Source: Neodiprion pinetum (taxonomy: Eukaryota; Arthropoda; Insecta; Hymenoptera; Diprionidae). Taken from it: 64,000 bases of DNA. Below, one piece after another: positions 1 to 15,644 of this stretch. Both the position numbers and the translations under genes were made by a program. The DNA is taken from contig NC_060233.1 in NCBI RefSeq assembly GCF_021155775.2, positions 34,069,077 through 34,133,076 on the forward strand, given 5' to 3'. Each line of letters opens with the position of its first letter. The first letter of the stretch is position 1. The notes under the pieces were generated by a model. That model did no database searches. It was given only the letters and a program-made list of their open reading frames with translations, and was not told the DNA's origin.

Positions 1-1128
1 ATAAACAATTTGTAACACTAAACGGTTGAGAAATGTATAATTTAGTTAAAGACTGATGCATATATTACAAACTCATAACATTTTTTACTGTATACTACAA
101 AGCTGTTTCGCGTATGGATTTATTTGAAAAAATGTGTGGCTGCCTACGTTTTTACAAAATTCATCATTGACATTGAAAACATGAAAATATAATTATAATG
201 GTATAACCGAATAATACTACATGTAATAATACCACTTCACATATAGATGCTTGAAATTCAATGACGTTATGCATTTTACACTGGTACAAATATTGACTAA
301 CATTGCCAGATATTTTCTCACAGAAGATGAAAAAAATGTTAAACGTAATTAAAAATTGAGACAACTTGACGTGATTATTTCAATATATGCTCGTTGAGTA
401 ATGAGATATGTGATACATATGATAATAATACAGCTGTATCCTGGCTATTATCAAACAATTAATTTTTTTATGTAATGTAAAGAATAAAATATGATGAAAG
501 TCGGAAATAGATCTATGAAATTAAATTAGTATGACGTAATATTTATACATTTTGAAAATCCAACAGTATTGGAATGTATTTTTTTTATTCAAGCTGCAAA
601 TCCAAGTGTTAACAAGTACTCTCTTGCTGCCACGTCTTACTTAGAGTGAGAATAATCTACACAGTATTGCATATCTCATTCCGATCCATTTCAACCTGGG
701 ATCCACTCAACATTTTTACCATAATCTGTGGCCTCGTATGTAAATCTTCTTTCCTCCGGTGTTGTGAGTTCTATAACTTGTTTCTTAAATAGCATTGAAC
801 GATTCCAAGTTTATATAAAAGGCAGATCTTCGAGATGGACAATCCGTTCCAGTCAACTTATAATACAGACCACAATAAAGGTAAACATATTTTGGCACGT
901 CATATCACAAAAATCTGATAAACTGTTATCAATTAAACCATTTCAGCATATAAATTTTGAGGTAGAAGCTAACATTTGAAAGACTTCAGAACGGAAAATA
1001 AATCAATTGAACAATTACTAATTCCGTTTGATTAAAATTACAAAAACAATCTGTCCATGAGAACAGCAATGTTCACATCGAGCTCTAGAGGAAGAACTAT
1101 AACGCATCAAGTATATTTTGATCAATTG
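1..1128. other. 3' flank of the TMEM268-like gene, no gene recognised
   Basis: AT-rich sequence downstream, on the minus strand, of the TMEM268-like stop codon. A minus-strand polyadenylation hexamer (TTTATT on the given strand) lies at 584-589, so much of 590-1128 may be 3' UTR. Short open frames here show no recognisable motif or splice logic. Confidence 0.5.
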
Positions 1129-3624
1129 CTAAATCCCCCTATCCCTCAGAAATCCACTCCATACGGGGCAGAAATCTCTACCCTGAATACGAGGCTTATT
1201 TCTTAACCATTCCTCAATATATTGACAAGGACATAAAGAAGATGCGGAATGACGCGGACATGAAGGGTTACCCCCCTCCTCGTCAACTGTCCAATCCAAA
1301 CGTCGTCGCAAGTAGTCCTTAGCCCATCGTTGTACGTACCGACAAAGTACTAGTTCACCCTTTCCCTAATACATCATTTTAAGTAAAATAACTGGGATGT
1401 AAATAATATGGTACGTGTGATAGTGTATTGATAAAATGTACATTATAATACTACAAAGTGGGTCAGAGGTTAGGAAGAACTGTAATATAGTTTTAATTGG
1501 ATACAAAACGAATAGTGTCATAAACGACATCTTACCAAATTGTTTTTAAATTCGTCTTAGAGCTATTATTTAGAAAAGTATGGTATATTTTCTACAGCCA
1601 AATAATATGTGATGTGGCATAATTTTTCTAAATATTTCAACAATTTTTGTTTTGTATTTTATTTCAGCTTTATTTGAAGTATAACACAGTTGCTTTCCTG
1701 TTTTTTTGACTCACTTCATAAAATGTTACAATTGAAATAAAATATATGGCAATAGTACAAATCCCACAGTTCTAGATGAGAAAGTCTTTACAACACTTTT
1801 AACAAGAATTGGAACCCATAAAACTTAATATAATTTGTTTGGATTTCAGTAGATTAAAAAATTTGACTTTGAAAACATACGTTTATTTTTTTATGTTTGA
1901 CTATCAAAGATATCACCTGTTTTATTGTTATTTCGGATTAATGCTCAATGCTAGTATTTGTGGAAGGGATTTTAAGCCGAATTTAATTTACTATTATAAA
2001 TTGTCAAACAACGAATATCAGTCAACATACTGTTTGAAACATCGCAGAAATTATTGAATTTATACTGACCTGCTTACGCGATACTCTTGTAGTTGTACTA
2101 CCCTGTATAACAATATCGCTGTCATCAATATCCATTCTTTGTTGCAGGTCCTGTCTACGTTTTGATTCAGCTGCCTCATCGCCTCCTATGACTCTTCCTT
2201 CTCGCTCCTCCCTCTCAATTACTTCTTGCAATTTTTTCTGTAAAAGTAGTAAAATACGCTAGAATCAGCACTCAAAGGACTCGCTGACAAGTCCTGAATT
2301 GACACGGGAGTTTTTCTCAACGTGTTTTTCCGAAAAACTATGAATTCAAACTTTTATAAAAAATAAGATTTCCGTTTTTTGTCTTAAATCCAATCTCTCC
2401 TTATTTTATACTTGTTTTATATGTTCTTTTGTCTGGCAATGCTCTGTGAAATGGTTACAATAGCAATCATGTTTTTGTTTTCATACTTACAATGCAATCG
2501 GTGGTGTCAAAATAAATAAAACACAAGTTGACTTTATGGCATGATATTTTGCCACGGTCATCTAATCCCAGTAATATCTTGTGTCGCAATAAATGCCGGT
2601 TTACTTGAGCCATACATTTTTCTAGATTATGGTTCAACTTTATCTTAACAAACATGCACAAAAATATTGCAGCTGCATTCAAGACTAGCCACATAACACC
2701 AAGACCGAACAAGGTTAATCCTGTTACTCCTGAGAATAACAATCCCAGTAATACTACAAAGGCAGTGAATATCCATAAAACGAGAATACGTTTGTAGCAT
2801 ATGTTGTACATGTTGAATCGAACGTCGTTTACAAGTACTCCCATTATATACACGTAATCTTCTACTGTAAGCTGAAAAATGAAATATTCAATCAATAAGT
2901 TTTGAATAACGATTTTGTACTTCAATAATTGATAAGTAATGCATCGATGCCTATTACCCTAAGTACCTAATATGTTATAGTGATAAGTCCAACTTACCGT
3001 CAAACCCTGAGCCATTAATTCTTCGGGTACCAACTCTGGTCGAAATTTGGCGGGCGTAATCCAAGGCCATCTTGTGTTGACTGGTAAAAGTGTGACAATT
3101 GTGTCCCCATTGGCAAAGCCCTGCCTAATGTTACCAATTGGGGTGTTAACAACGTTATTAGTACTTGGTCTCCCATTCGAAGTATCTCGAAGGTCAATTG
3201 TTTTCAAAGAAGCACTTTTTGGATCCGACACTCTAACATCGGATGGTAAATTTAGGTCAGGTCCTTCTGAAGATATAGATCTATTCAGACCAGATCTATC
3301 TAAATTAATATGAACTGATTCAGTGGCTATTACTGCACCACTGTACTCATCGTTTGACTTCTTTTGTGCACTTTCAACCACTTCCTCAGAGTTTACTATT
3401 TTCTCAACATTTACAGCTACCGTGTCTGGTCTCATTACCACAGGATTATTTTCATTTGATTTTTCTACTTTCTCAGGTGGTTTTAAACGGGCTGGTGTTT
3501 CTGGTGGCGTTTCATCATCAAATTGGACCCAATTTTTAGTCTTATCTCGTATATCCCCAGACGAATTGGGTGACTTGGATATAGGCACATCGTCAGTTGT
3601 GTCTTGAGACATCGAGGAGCTCAT
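1129..3624 (-). CDS. TMEM268: TMEM268-like two-pass membrane protein
   Basis: Four coding exons on the minus strand: 2998..3624, 2491..2871, 2070..2237 and 1129..1365. Every exon is a multiple of three and all junctions are phase 0 with GT-AG sites; the product is about 470 aa. The first ~205 residues are polar and low in complexity, ending near a WPWITPAKFRPELVPEEL segment. Two hydrophobic helices follow at about 238-258 and 262-285, with a short loop. After them come LLRHKILLGLDDRG and CFIYFDTTDC, an acidic/basic stretch, and a C-terminal CPCQYIEEWL box. Vertebrate TMEM268 has the matching LLRHRVLLG, FVYFD and CPCQLIEAY elements in the same order, which is the basis of the call. The family's molecular role is poorly defined and I infer none. 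The start is the first of two nearby methionines (MSSSM), just inside a likely 5' UTR acceptor. The N-terminal extension is much longer than in human TMEM268 (342 aa). Confidence 0.8.
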
Positions 3625-5626
3625 TTTTTTCTGGATGAACAAGAGTAAGGTGTTAAATTGAGAATTGATTAACATTAACAATAAATCAAGTATATTATCA
3701 CTTTGAAGTAATTGAAAACATAAGTGAAAATGATGAAAAAATAATTATATTTATCACTGCAAACATTTTGACCTTAATTTTTTTCATCTTTTTACCACAT
3801 AATTACCGAGTTTAAAGATACGAGCGCACAAAAGAATTCGGAGAAATTATTTCGTAACTCCTCTTTACCAAAACTAAGCGTACGCAACACAAATCCTAAT
3901 GACCTACGCGACGTTCGTATTGTTGTGAAAATTATACTGGTGGTGAGTGAAACGTTGTAAATCTTTTGACGTGTGGGTGTGACACGATACGTACGTTTAT
4001 TATATTGCGTATGGAAACTTACAAGAATACCTGAGCAGATAACAAACAATTGCCGGGAAATTGGTATGATTGACAATTGTTTACCTATTTGACGCCGCAA
4101 TAGCCGATCCCAAATTAGCGCGTTTAGTGGCAAAGTGTGAATAAAACATCGGACTGCATTCGCTTACCTGATACGCGACGTGAACCGTTCGACTCGAGTA
4201 TCCTATACTATAGAGAGTCTAGAACCTGGCTAGGCCAGGTGACCCAGGTGAGGGTATACGCAAGGGGGGACACCGACGTCAGGATACGTCCCCTGCAAGC
4301 CCCCTGCTACCTGATACGCTGTTTGGTCGTATACACACGTGGAATTGTGTATACATGCATACGGCATATATTAATGTATAACTTGTAAATGTACGGCACA
4401 TCACCTGACACATCCCCCCCAAACCTGAACGTAATTTTAGGTGCATTTTTAATTGGCGTTATACGGTGGTAAAAAGAAATTAAGAGAGTTAACGAAGTTG
4501 GAGACTGAAGTTACGTTGTTAATGACAGGAATGAGAAAATGCGAGAAAACGTTTTCAACACTTGTCCTCATAAAGATGAGGAATATATGCCTATAGGAAG
4601 AAAAAAATGTTTCATTCGAGATTTTTGGACTGGTCGGAGGTGAAACAATTGCCGTGGAGTAATATTTAAATTCGGAAAATACGAAGTTGTAGGGACGCAA
4701 ATTCGTAAGAAATTCACGGTGGCTTTTACTTATTGATGAAGTTAATTTGCAAGCGTACAGAATAAAACCTCTGCGAAAGTATTATATTCATTACGAGCCA
4801 TTTCGAGTCTCATTAATGTTCAGTCAAGTCATATTAAATGTGAATCCGTTGTCTAGAATATGGTAGACTCAAAAAGGATGGACGCGGTCTTTTACTCTGC
4901 AATGAGCATATAATTATAGCAAACTCTGTTGTAGCGCCGATTTTGGCACTGGCTAAGTGGCCGTACAGGGAAGTAAATTTCCAGAAAATAATCGCTCAGT
5001 CTTTTCGTAATCCTTTCTCTCTGCTCTGTAGTAAGTAATTTGTAGTTGCTTTTGGAACCCCACACGCTGAAAATCCTAGCGGCTAGCGGTCAAATGAAGT
5101 TTTAACCGTGGTTTTAACCAAGAAAACTAGTAACAAGTTGATTTGTTGTAACGTGAATTACGAGTCAAATGAATAAGTTACAGAAAGAATCAATGAAACA
5201 TTGTCGCACTTATTTTATAAGTCTTTAATTGACGTTGTCCCTTTCTAAAGTAACGCTACTATCACATTGTGGTGTGTAGTAGAGGTACGGTATACTTTAT
5301 AATCAACTTCCAAAAAGTTTCTCAACTGCTGTCAATCCTCAAGTTAAACTGTGCACGTCCAGAAATTTATGAGATATTTCATTAAATCTTGGGTTGAAGT
5401 AATAGTAATTTTTATTGAGTAACTCAACCTCTGCGACTTTTTACTTTTTCCCGATGGAAATTGTAAAAATAAATGTGTTAAAGTGGTCAAAAAATTTTAA
5501 TAATCAGTGCACAACGATAACAGAAAGAAATGATTTGGGTCTTGGATAGCTCCGTCATATATATTGCAATACTCGTCTCACATTTAAGCCTGATTAATGC
5601 TTGATAATATTTCAGCTGAAAAAGGA
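3625..5626. promoter_or_regulatory. Head-to-head intergenic region, TMEM268-like / Sap130
   Basis: A 2-kb gap between the divergent first coding exons. It must hold both promoters and 5' UTRs. An acceptor (TTTCAG) at 5610-5615, immediately before the Sap130 start, shows that Sap130 has at least one upstream noncoding exon here. A more GC-rich patch at about 4130-4340 could be promoter sequence. No coding region is supported. Confidence 0.5.
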
Positions 5627-10263
<4,637 letters not shown>

Positions 10264-10763
10264 TGTTAACTTCAAACTGTAAGTTATCTATGTCAGAATT
10301 GTTAATACTATCGAAAGCTTCTTAAAGAATCAGGTTCTATCACAATACCTATTTTTAACCGTATCGTATAGAATCTATATTATGTGAAATAAATAAATGG
10401 TTTTATATGTGATAAGGTATAGTTATCATTACGAATTGGCAAATAAGAAATGCTCTGTTATGATTAAGATTTATGTAATCGGGTTTCTACCTTAATAAGC
10501 TTAAAAACGTAATGACAAGTATAATGAAACTAAATCCCTGATTAAAAAATTTTTTTAGATTAGATAGATGTTAGATTATGTAACTCTATGAGACATCTGT
10601 ACATAGGTACATCACGTAACTATAGAAACCGTAATAACTGGTTGCTATACACAATTGCTATCAGTCTCCTACAGCGTCTACTCATCAGTCAACCTCATTA
10701 ATTTATAGTCCATCTGAAGAAGAAAAAGAAAAACCTCTGTTATTTCGTGATTAAATATTCGCG
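10264..10763 (+). terminator. Sap130 3' UTR and polyadenylation signal; DNAAF3 5' flank
   Basis: The Sap130 stop is followed at 10388-10393 by AATAAA (within AAATAAATAAATGG), about 125 bases downstream, so the 3' UTR is short. The remaining ~350 bases before the DNAAF3 start codon must hold the DNAAF3 promoter and 5' UTR. Nothing else is recognisable. Confidence 0.6.
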
Positions 10764-13055
10764 ATGTGGTGGGGCTACAGTCAACCATTGGACCTGAGGC
10801 AAGAAATAAAGGAAAATGAAGATGATAGTTTAGATGTACCTCTGGAAGTTTTGATCCTAGGTTCGGGGGATGCTCGTCATATCGTTAAAACTGTCGCATC
10901 AGCCTACAAGCACAAAAGACGCTGTATCAACTTTCATGTAATAGAACCATTTCTGGAACAAATTGCGAGATCTATTCTGCTTTTGAGTACCATCCTTGAA
11001 GTGGGATTAGGTGAGCTTAGTAGAAAAAGTAACAGTTTTAGGGATGTATTATAGTCCATTCTATATGCAGTGAAAAAGCATTATTCTTCGAGAATAATTC
11101 CCTAAAACGCGTTGAGAAAATCTAAACTTTGATGTTCTAAGAGTTATTAAAAATTTTTCAACAAAGTGTGAAAATTTGTATTAGTTTGAACAACTCAACA
11201 GATAAGGGATTCTTAGCCTTATATATTGAATTTTACACTTCCCCATAACAAAATATTCCACTAACGACATATCTATCAAACACGGAATATGCCCTATCAA
11301 ATATATCTTATTTCCTACTAAAGGACTGCAAGAAGCTACAAGATATTACTTGGAATTGATGGGAAATACACTATTAAGACCAGCAACGGCAAAATATTTA
11401 GTGCAGCGAGTTCAAAGCTTGATTGATATTCCAACACAAAGTGTGAACTGTCCGTGGCTGAACTTGGAAAAGCTTAAGCACAAGGACAGAGATAGTTTGG
11501 AATCAATTTTCAAGTTTGTACCAGACTTGATATCACTACTTATCTTAACATTGTCCTAATAAAATCAGATGTAACTTTTTTCTATTACGTATGTACATAC
11601 ATCTATAGGTTTTGGAAAAGAGCAACTTGCGAAAGCATTCCTATTATGGAATATTGGGATCATAGAATACGAAAAGCATTAGAGGTACGATACGATTGCC
11701 GAGAGGGTGTTTTTGACTGGGATTATCACATGGTATTGAAGTATAGAGAAAATACCAATTTAACGCTCCACGAGTACAGGTCGACCTTCAGAATTTATGA
11801 CAATTATGTACTTAGCTGAGCACTTTTCACAAATTTTAGTGTTAGCACGTGAATTCTTAGTGTGAGCAACCTGAATTTAAACGAAAATATACATGGATTT
11901 TTTCTGTAGATTTTGGAGAGGCACCGGTATTGCTTTCACATGGATCGAAGGTGAGCCTGCAAGAAGTAATCCCACTCTCATCAACAACATTATAAGTCAT
12001 GGGAAAGGGTTTATACACTACGCCTACATGGGAGACATTAATGTTGGGCCATACTTCACATGGAGTTTGGGAAGTGAAAAAAAAACAGAGTAATCGAGCA
12101 CAAATTAATAAATCAATTTACAGGTGTAACTTGAAACTAAACTATAACTTATCTATGGTGTCAGTATACCATTAAAATCTATATATACACAATTGCCACC
12201 AGCTACTGTAATTGTTCAGATTCTTCGTGTTTCCCATTACTGACAAAATTAAGAAGAAAAAAATGGAAGGATCTTTATTGGATAGTTAAAATTGAAGGAG
12301 AAATTTCTCGCAGTCTATGAATATTAGGTTAAAATCACCAACACCCTAAATCGTATTGTTAATTTGTAATTTAAATACTTGACAGAAAACTGAGAGCCAC
12401 CGACATTGCTGAGCGTGAAGTTATGCGTGCTATACATGAAACTAGAAGTAATGAACCCATGTGCGATGATGTGGTTGCTGCTCATCGTGATCCCTCTCTT
12501 CTGAATGCAGTAATAATAACAGAAATACCAAACAATGATATTGAACAAGAGATATGGTCAACGGATGACGAATTTAATCGTCAGAAAAAAAAAATTATTT
12601 GGAAAAATATTCCGGATTTCAAAGTATGAATCTGCCACGTTCTATGTATCATACCTGAAAAAGTGTTTCACTCATAATATACGCACTCAACCATGAATGG
12701 ATTCATGAAATTTCACTTGTTACACTTACAGGTAATCTTCCATCCATTGACAGCCATTGATAAGTATAAAAACAAAAAGGAATTTATACAAAAATTTGAC
12801 CTGATCTGGATTGCGCATAACATGACAAAACATTTACCAAATGTGATACCGATGGCAAAGTTACATGCAAAAATACTTGTAGAATCACGAAAATTTATGG
12901 TAGACTTGCGAAATGAGGATTTGGAGAAATTTACGAAAGAATTGATTGATGAAGCAAAAGAAAATGGAATGGAGAACATACATACGTTTGATTCGAAAAA
13001 GGACAATATAGCAAGATTTCTGAAACGTAGTGTAGTAGCACAAGAAATACTTTAA
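10764..13055 (+). CDS. DNAAF3: Dynein axonemal assembly factor 3
   Basis: Six coding exons: 10764..11010, 11324..11513, 11609..11779, 11910..12073, 12397..12623 and 12732..13055; about 440 aa. DNAAF3 (PF22 in Chlamydomonas) is a cytoplasmic factor that preassembles dynein arms for motile cilia; in insects it would serve sperm flagella and chordotonal cilia. It opens MWWGYSQPLDL, like the human WWG..PALDL start, followed by LEVLILGSGDARH, a glycine-rich methyltransferase-like motif. Further family matches are CREGVFDWDYHM, FWRGTGIAFTWIEGEP and GDINVGPYFTW. The C-terminal RKFMVDLRNEDLEKF matches human ARFLVDLRQEQL. Exon 2 uses the donor GTTTGT, which is needed to give KFWKR. The exon 4/5 junction is the weak point: the only in-frame GT before a stop is at 12074, and phase then forces the acceptor at 12396. 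The protein is shorter than human (541 aa). Confidence 0.88.
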
Positions 13056-13386
13056 TTTTGAGAAGTTGGGTTTTTTATACTCCAGAAGAGGCTAACATTT
13101 GGCCCCTTCCATCACACCAATTGACCGGTATAAAATAAACGATCATATTTTTTTGAAAATATTGTTATGACTTGTCACGTGCACAAACATTAAAAAATTA
13201 ATATTCACAATTATTCCCACAACTTTTCATTTGCTCTCTCGATCTTGAATTTTCGGAGGCATAGAATCGAAACGCTGTTTTAGATAGTCGCAAGTGAAGT
13301 ATCTACGTTGGGTAGAGAAGCAGAATTATTTTTCGAAAAGTTTTCGTATGGAAAAAAATTCAGAGTAACTGTAACACATCACGGAT
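13056..13386 (+). terminator. DNAAF3 3' UTR and polyadenylation signal
   Basis: AATAAA at 13134-13139, 79 bases after the stop codon. The rest, to 13386, is ordinary AT-rich sequence ending where the foldback-like repeat begins. No gene is seen. Confidence 0.55.
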
Positions 13387-13837
13387 GCGCTAAGTTTGAT
13401 TGAGATGGAATGGGATGCTCCGTATATGAGACAGTATTTAACGCAATGTCCTGATTTAAAGACCTAAAAAGGTGATTGTCGGCGATTTTTTTTTTTTTTA
13501 TAGGGCGAGATAGAACGAAGCTTCTTAAAACTGCGAATGTATTTCAACACACATTAGAAAGGTGCGGGCAAAAATTTTTATCATCCAACTGTCGCAGAAC
13601 GGCAGCGTTAGCTGATCCGTTAATTGAAGAATATATCTTTAGTCAACGGCTGACCATCGAAGGGCCTGGCCGCGTGAGTCTGGAGTTGGCATGAAAAATA
13701 AAGTGCGTATTTCTTGTCTGAAATGTAAAAACTGAAATCATCATGCGTCATATCATTTCATCATACATCATACATCATGCATCGTACATAGTATTAAAGT
13801 TCGAAACCATAGTTTGGATGTTCGGATGTTCAGAAAG

Positions 13838-13872
13838 TGACGTCACCCAAAATTTTTTTTCTCTTGACGTCA
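13838..13872. promoter_or_regulatory. Pair of CRE/ATF-type palindromic octamers
   Basis: Perfect TGACGTCA at 13838-13845 and again at 13865-13872. The right arm keeps both positions, but each octamer has lost one base (CGACGTCA and AGACGTCA on the given strand, about 33664-33697). The match to the CREB/ATF consensus is exact; whether any factor binds is unknown. Confidence 0.5.
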
Positions 13873-13980
13873 TCGATCTATATAGACGAAAATCAGCGGA
13901 ATTCCTCAGTCTGGAAACGACTGTGCAGTGGAGTGGACGTGCGAGAATCGCGCTCCCCAGATTTCGAGTACCGGGTTCTC

Positions 13981-14280
13981 TACCTCCGTGGGTCCTGCAC
14001 TCCGGGTCCGCTTCCTGGTGCAACTCGAGTTCCAGGACAAGCGCTCCGTAGCTTCTATGCTCCAGGTCCGCTACCTGATGAAATTCGACTTCCAGGTCAT
14101 GCGCTCCGTAGTTTCTGCGCTCCAGGTCCTTGACCTGGTGACTTTTGACTTTCAGGACTAATTTTCCGTAGTTCTGGCTGTCCAGGTCCGCTTCCTGGTG
14201 AAACTTGACTTCCAGGACAAGCGCTCCATGGTTCCTGCGCTCCAGGTCCGCTACCTGGTGAAACTCGACTTCAGGGACAC
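13981..14280. repeat. 60-bp minisatellite, five copies (left arm)
   Basis: Five consecutive units of exactly 60 bases with no indels. Each contains GCGCTCCGTAG-type sequence, then a CCAGGTCCGCTACCTGG hairpin core, then an ACTCGACTTCCAGGACA-type stretch. The unit recurs inverted in the right arm with four copies. Confidence 0.95.
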
Positions 14281-14510
14281 GCCGTAGCTCATTTTATAGT
14301 ATTTTGTCATTATCTTCTTGGTAAAATGTGTAGAAAAAAAAATTATATAAATCCTTACACAATATTTTTGATGTGTTCTAATACTTAGAATATTTATTAG
14401 TATTCGAGGTATAACCCGAGGTGGTTAGCGGTGGTCGTCGGAGGTGGTTGGCGGTGGTTGCGAGTGATCGCGCTGGACGAGGAGGAGGAGGAGGAGGACA
14501 AGGATTTGTG

Positions 14511-15625
14511 TACGGTAAGTATAGCATTTCTATAGTATTTAATGGTAATTGTTATTATATTTTATCTACAATTTTTCAAACTTGTCACGTTTACAGTAAA
14601 TTCTTTCAATTCATTTTTCGCGCAAGCCAAAATTCAGTGACTCACAATGCGCTAACAAAATTTCTATAATTTATTATAATTTTCTCATAATCTTCTTGGT
14701 CAAATGTGTCGATAGTAAAATTATATTAATCGTTAGACAATATTTCTGCTGTGTTCTAATACTGAAAATATTTATTAGTATTCTAGGTATAACCCGAGGT
14801 GGTTAGCAGTGGTCGTTGGAGGTGGTTGGCGGTGGTTGCGGGTGATCGAAGTGGACGAGGAGGGGGAGGACGAGGAGGACGAGGATGTCTGCACTGTTAA
14901 TATACCATTTATGTAATATTGAATAGAGCAAGAGTAGGAGTAGGAGTAGGAGTAGGGGTAGGGGTAGGAGTAGGATCAGGAGTAGGAGAAGGAGTAAGAG
15001 TAGGATCAGAAGTACTCCAGATCCTACTCCTACTCCTACTCCTGATTCTACTCCTGATCCTACACCTACTCCCACTCCTGATCCTACTTTTTCTCCTACT
15101 CCTTCTCCTAGTCCTACTCCTGACCCTACGCCTAAGCCTGATCCTACTACTGATCCTGCTCCTACCCCTGAACCTACTCCTACTCCTGATCCTACTCCTA
15201 CGCCTGATCCTACTCCTGATCCAGCTCCTACTTCTACTCCATTAAATATCATAAAAATGTAATACTTGCAGTCCACAAATCCTTGTCATCCTTGTCCTCC
15301 TCCTCCTGGTCCTCCGTCTCGTTCACCTCGATCACCCGCAACCACCGCCAACGACCACCGCTAACCACCTCGGGTTATATCTCGAATACTAATAAATATT
15401 TTCAGTCTTAGAACACATCAAAAATATTGTGTATGGATCAACGTAATGTGTGATTGATACATTTTACCAAGAACATTATTTATCAGCGCATTGACAGCTA
15501 CTGAAGCTGGCCTTGCGCGAAAAATTGAAATAATTTGTTGTAAACATGACAAGTTTCAAAAATTTTTGATAAAATACGATTACAATTGCCATTAAATATC
15601 ATTGAAATATTATACTCACTATGCA
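14511..15625. repeat. Nested palindrome inside the left arm
   Basis: Sequence at 14511-15015 is repeated in inverted orientation at about 15020-15625. The landmarks ATTTAATGGTAATTG, CATGACAAG/CTTGTCACG, GCGCAAG, AATATTTATTAGTATTC, TATAACCCGAGGTGG and GGTGGTTGCGGGTGATCG reappear reversed in the opposite order. The centre falls in the hexamer block. A related AT/GGTGG module at about 14290-14500 is a third, direct copy. The right arm carries only one half of this palindrome. Confidence 0.8.
14925..15242. repeat. Inverted hexanucleotide minisatellite
   Basis: GTAGGA-type hexamers run from about 14930 to 15015, then flip to TCCTAC/CCTGAT-type hexamers from about 15023 to 15242, forming a long imperfect hairpin. 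In translation it gives GV/GS or LL/PI runs, which explains the long low-complexity open frames on both strands. They are not genes. Confidence 0.93.
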
Positions 15626-15644
15626 CAATTAGTAACATGGCGGC

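Larger units (their letters stand above)
13387..14510. repeat. Left outer inverted arm
   Basis: This is the inverted counterpart of roughly 33060-34144. From outside inward it holds a conserved leader, a CATCAT/CATAC-rich stretch (about 13740-13790), two TGACGTCA octamers, the 60-bp minisatellite, an A/T segment ending AATATTTATTAGTATTC, and a GGTGG and GAGGAG block. The similarity to the right arm is high but clearly imperfect, with scattered substitutions and small indels. Short open frames within it shift between the two arms and are not genes. Confidence 0.85.

Noticed and set aside
3792..4388. Short frames in the TMEM268/Sap130 intergenic region
   Set aside because: No motif or splice support; the region is better explained as promoter and 5' UTR.
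14803..15276. GV/GS-rich and LL-rich open frames resembling structural or membrane proteins
   Set aside because: They are translations of hexanucleotide repeats, open in several frames and on both strands.
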